NCBI RefSeq assembly: GCF_022899935.1
Contig: NZ_JALJCJ010000006.1
Coordinates: 1 to 64,000 of the forward strand
Direction of reading: 5' to 3'
DNA from: Shinella curvata
GTDB taxonomy: Bacteria; Pseudomonadota; Alphaproteobacteria; Rhizobiales; Rhizobiaceae
Length of the DNA stretch: 64,000 nt
In this document: piece by piece, positions 63,377 through 64,000 of the stretch
Layout: every line of letters starts with the position of its first letter
Numbering within the stretch: the first letter of the stretch is position 1
Position numbers and translations under genes: made by a program
Notes under the pieces: generated by a model
The model's input: only the letters and a program-made list of their open reading frames with translations
Database searches by the model: none
What the model was told of the DNA's origin: nothing

Positions 63377-64000
63377 ATGGGCGATCTTATGACACACGAC
63401 GAATACAAGGCGATTGCCGAAACACTCGAATTCCCGACGCAGGCCTTCATCGACGGCGCCTTCCGGCCGGCGATCTCGGGCAAGACCTTCGAGACGACCA
63501 ACCCCGCCACCGGCAAGGTTCTCGCCAAGATCGCCGCCTGTGGCCCCGAGGATGTCGACTTCGCCGTGTCCAAGGCGCGCGATGCCTTCGAGGACGGTCG
63601 CTGGTCGCGCCTGCATCCGACGGCACGCAAGGAAATCCTCATCGGCTTCGCCAGGCTCCTGAAGCGCAATGCCCGCGAACTGGCGGTGCTGGAAAGCCTC
63701 GACAGCGGCAAGACGATCTATGACTGCGAGAATGTCGACGTTCCCGAGACCATCCATTGCCTGACCTGGCATGCCGAACTGATCGACAAGATCTACGACC
63801 AGGTATCGCCGGCTTCCGACAATCACATCGCCCTGGTGGTGCGCGAGCCCGTCGGCGTCGTCGGCCTCGTGCTGCCGTGGAACTTCCCGCTTCTCATGCT
63901 CGCCTGGAAGATCGGCCCGGCACTCGCCGCCGGCAACTCGGTCATCGTCAAGCCGGCCAAGGAGACCACGCTGACGGCGCTGCGCGTCGCCGAACTCGCC
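63377..64000 (+). CDS. Aldehyde dehydrogenase, partial (C-terminus beyond the window)
   Basis: The first 208 codons of an ALDH: FIDGAFRPAISGKTFETTNPATG, RKEILIGFARLLKRNARELAVLESLDSGKTI and VGVVGLVLPWNFPLLMLAWKIGPALAAGN, followed by VIVKPAKETTLTAL. It resembles the PuuC/betaine-aldehyde type. The catalytic Cys and Glu lie beyond the edge. ATG 63377 has GGAGG seven bases upstream and is preferred to ATG 63371, which overlaps the DapA stop. It would oxidise the semialdehyde made by the upstream enzyme. Confidence 0.88.
   Translation, partial: MGDLMTHDEYKAIAETLEFPTQAFIDGAFRPAISGKTFETTNPATGKVLAKIAACGPEDVDFAVSKARDAFEDGRWSRLHPTARKEILIGFARLLKRNARELAVLESLDSGKTIYDCENVDVPETIHCLTWHAELIDKIYDQVSPASDNHIALVVREPVGVVGLVLPWNFPLLMLAWKIGPALAAGNSVIVKPAKETTLTALRVAELA

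Noticed and set aside
1-64000. CRISPR arrays, tRNA or rRNA genes, phage genes and replication origins
   Set aside because: No regular short repeats, cloverleaf structures, phage proteins or Rep/Par genes were seen on reading through the window.

Overview
The window looks like accessory-rich DNA from an alphaproteobacterium of the Rhizobiales, most likely Rhizobiaceae. This is inferred from high GC, dense catabolic operons with many ABC transporters, FecI/FecR/TonB-receptor cassettes and the gene families present. No rRNA, tRNA, CRISPR array or replication gene was seen. Both ends cut a gene: etfB at the left and an aldehyde dehydrogenase at the right.

Region 1 (1-18427) appears to be one inducible catabolic system of unknown substrate. 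It holds an acyl-CoA dehydrogenase, SDR, DUF993 protein, TIM-barrel isomerase and EtfB operon; a CoA-transferase and enoyl-CoA hydratase operon; two aldo/keto reductases; a CUT2-type (ribose/rhamnose-like) ABC transporter with medium-chain dehydrogenase, aldehyde dehydrogenase and GMC oxidoreductase; and a TetR regulator. A 16-bp palindrome of the form GTAACTA-N2-TAGTTAC, in perfect or imperfect copies, sits in all three divergent promoter regions and is the likely TetR operator. The layout implies uptake, alcohol and aldehyde oxidation, CoA activation, then beta-oxidation-like steps feeding electrons to ETF.

Region 2 (18637-40418) is devoted to metals. It contains an Rrf2 regulator, an eight-gene metal ABC/PepSY operon in which every junction is a 4-nt ATGA overlap, and three complete cassettes of ECF sigma factor, FecR anti-sigma and TonB-dependent receptor with an N-terminal signalling domain. 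The second and third cassettes are divergent. A DUF1176 protein follows.

Region 3 (40651-51587) contains a lipoprotein with six Cys-pair/Trp repeats, an AraC regulator, and a divergent pentitol-type operon (CUT1 ABC transporter, a small membrane protein, xylitol-type dehydrogenase, and three SDRs including L-xylulose-reductase-like and ribitol-dehydrogenase-like enzymes). A decayed IS5-family transposase fragment ends it.

Region 4 (51574-64000) is probably for uptake and breakdown of a quaternary or N-methylated amine. It has a GntR/FCD regulator, two DapA-like lyases/deaminases in separate operons, a DAO-type FAD oxidase, a ProXWV-type transporter with two paralogous binding proteins, an Fe-S flavin oxidoreductase resembling N-methylproline or dimethylglycine demethylases, a GbdR-like regulator and an aldehyde dehydrogenase. 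A proline-betaine or hydroxyproline-betaine substrate is the leading hypothesis and is an inference only.
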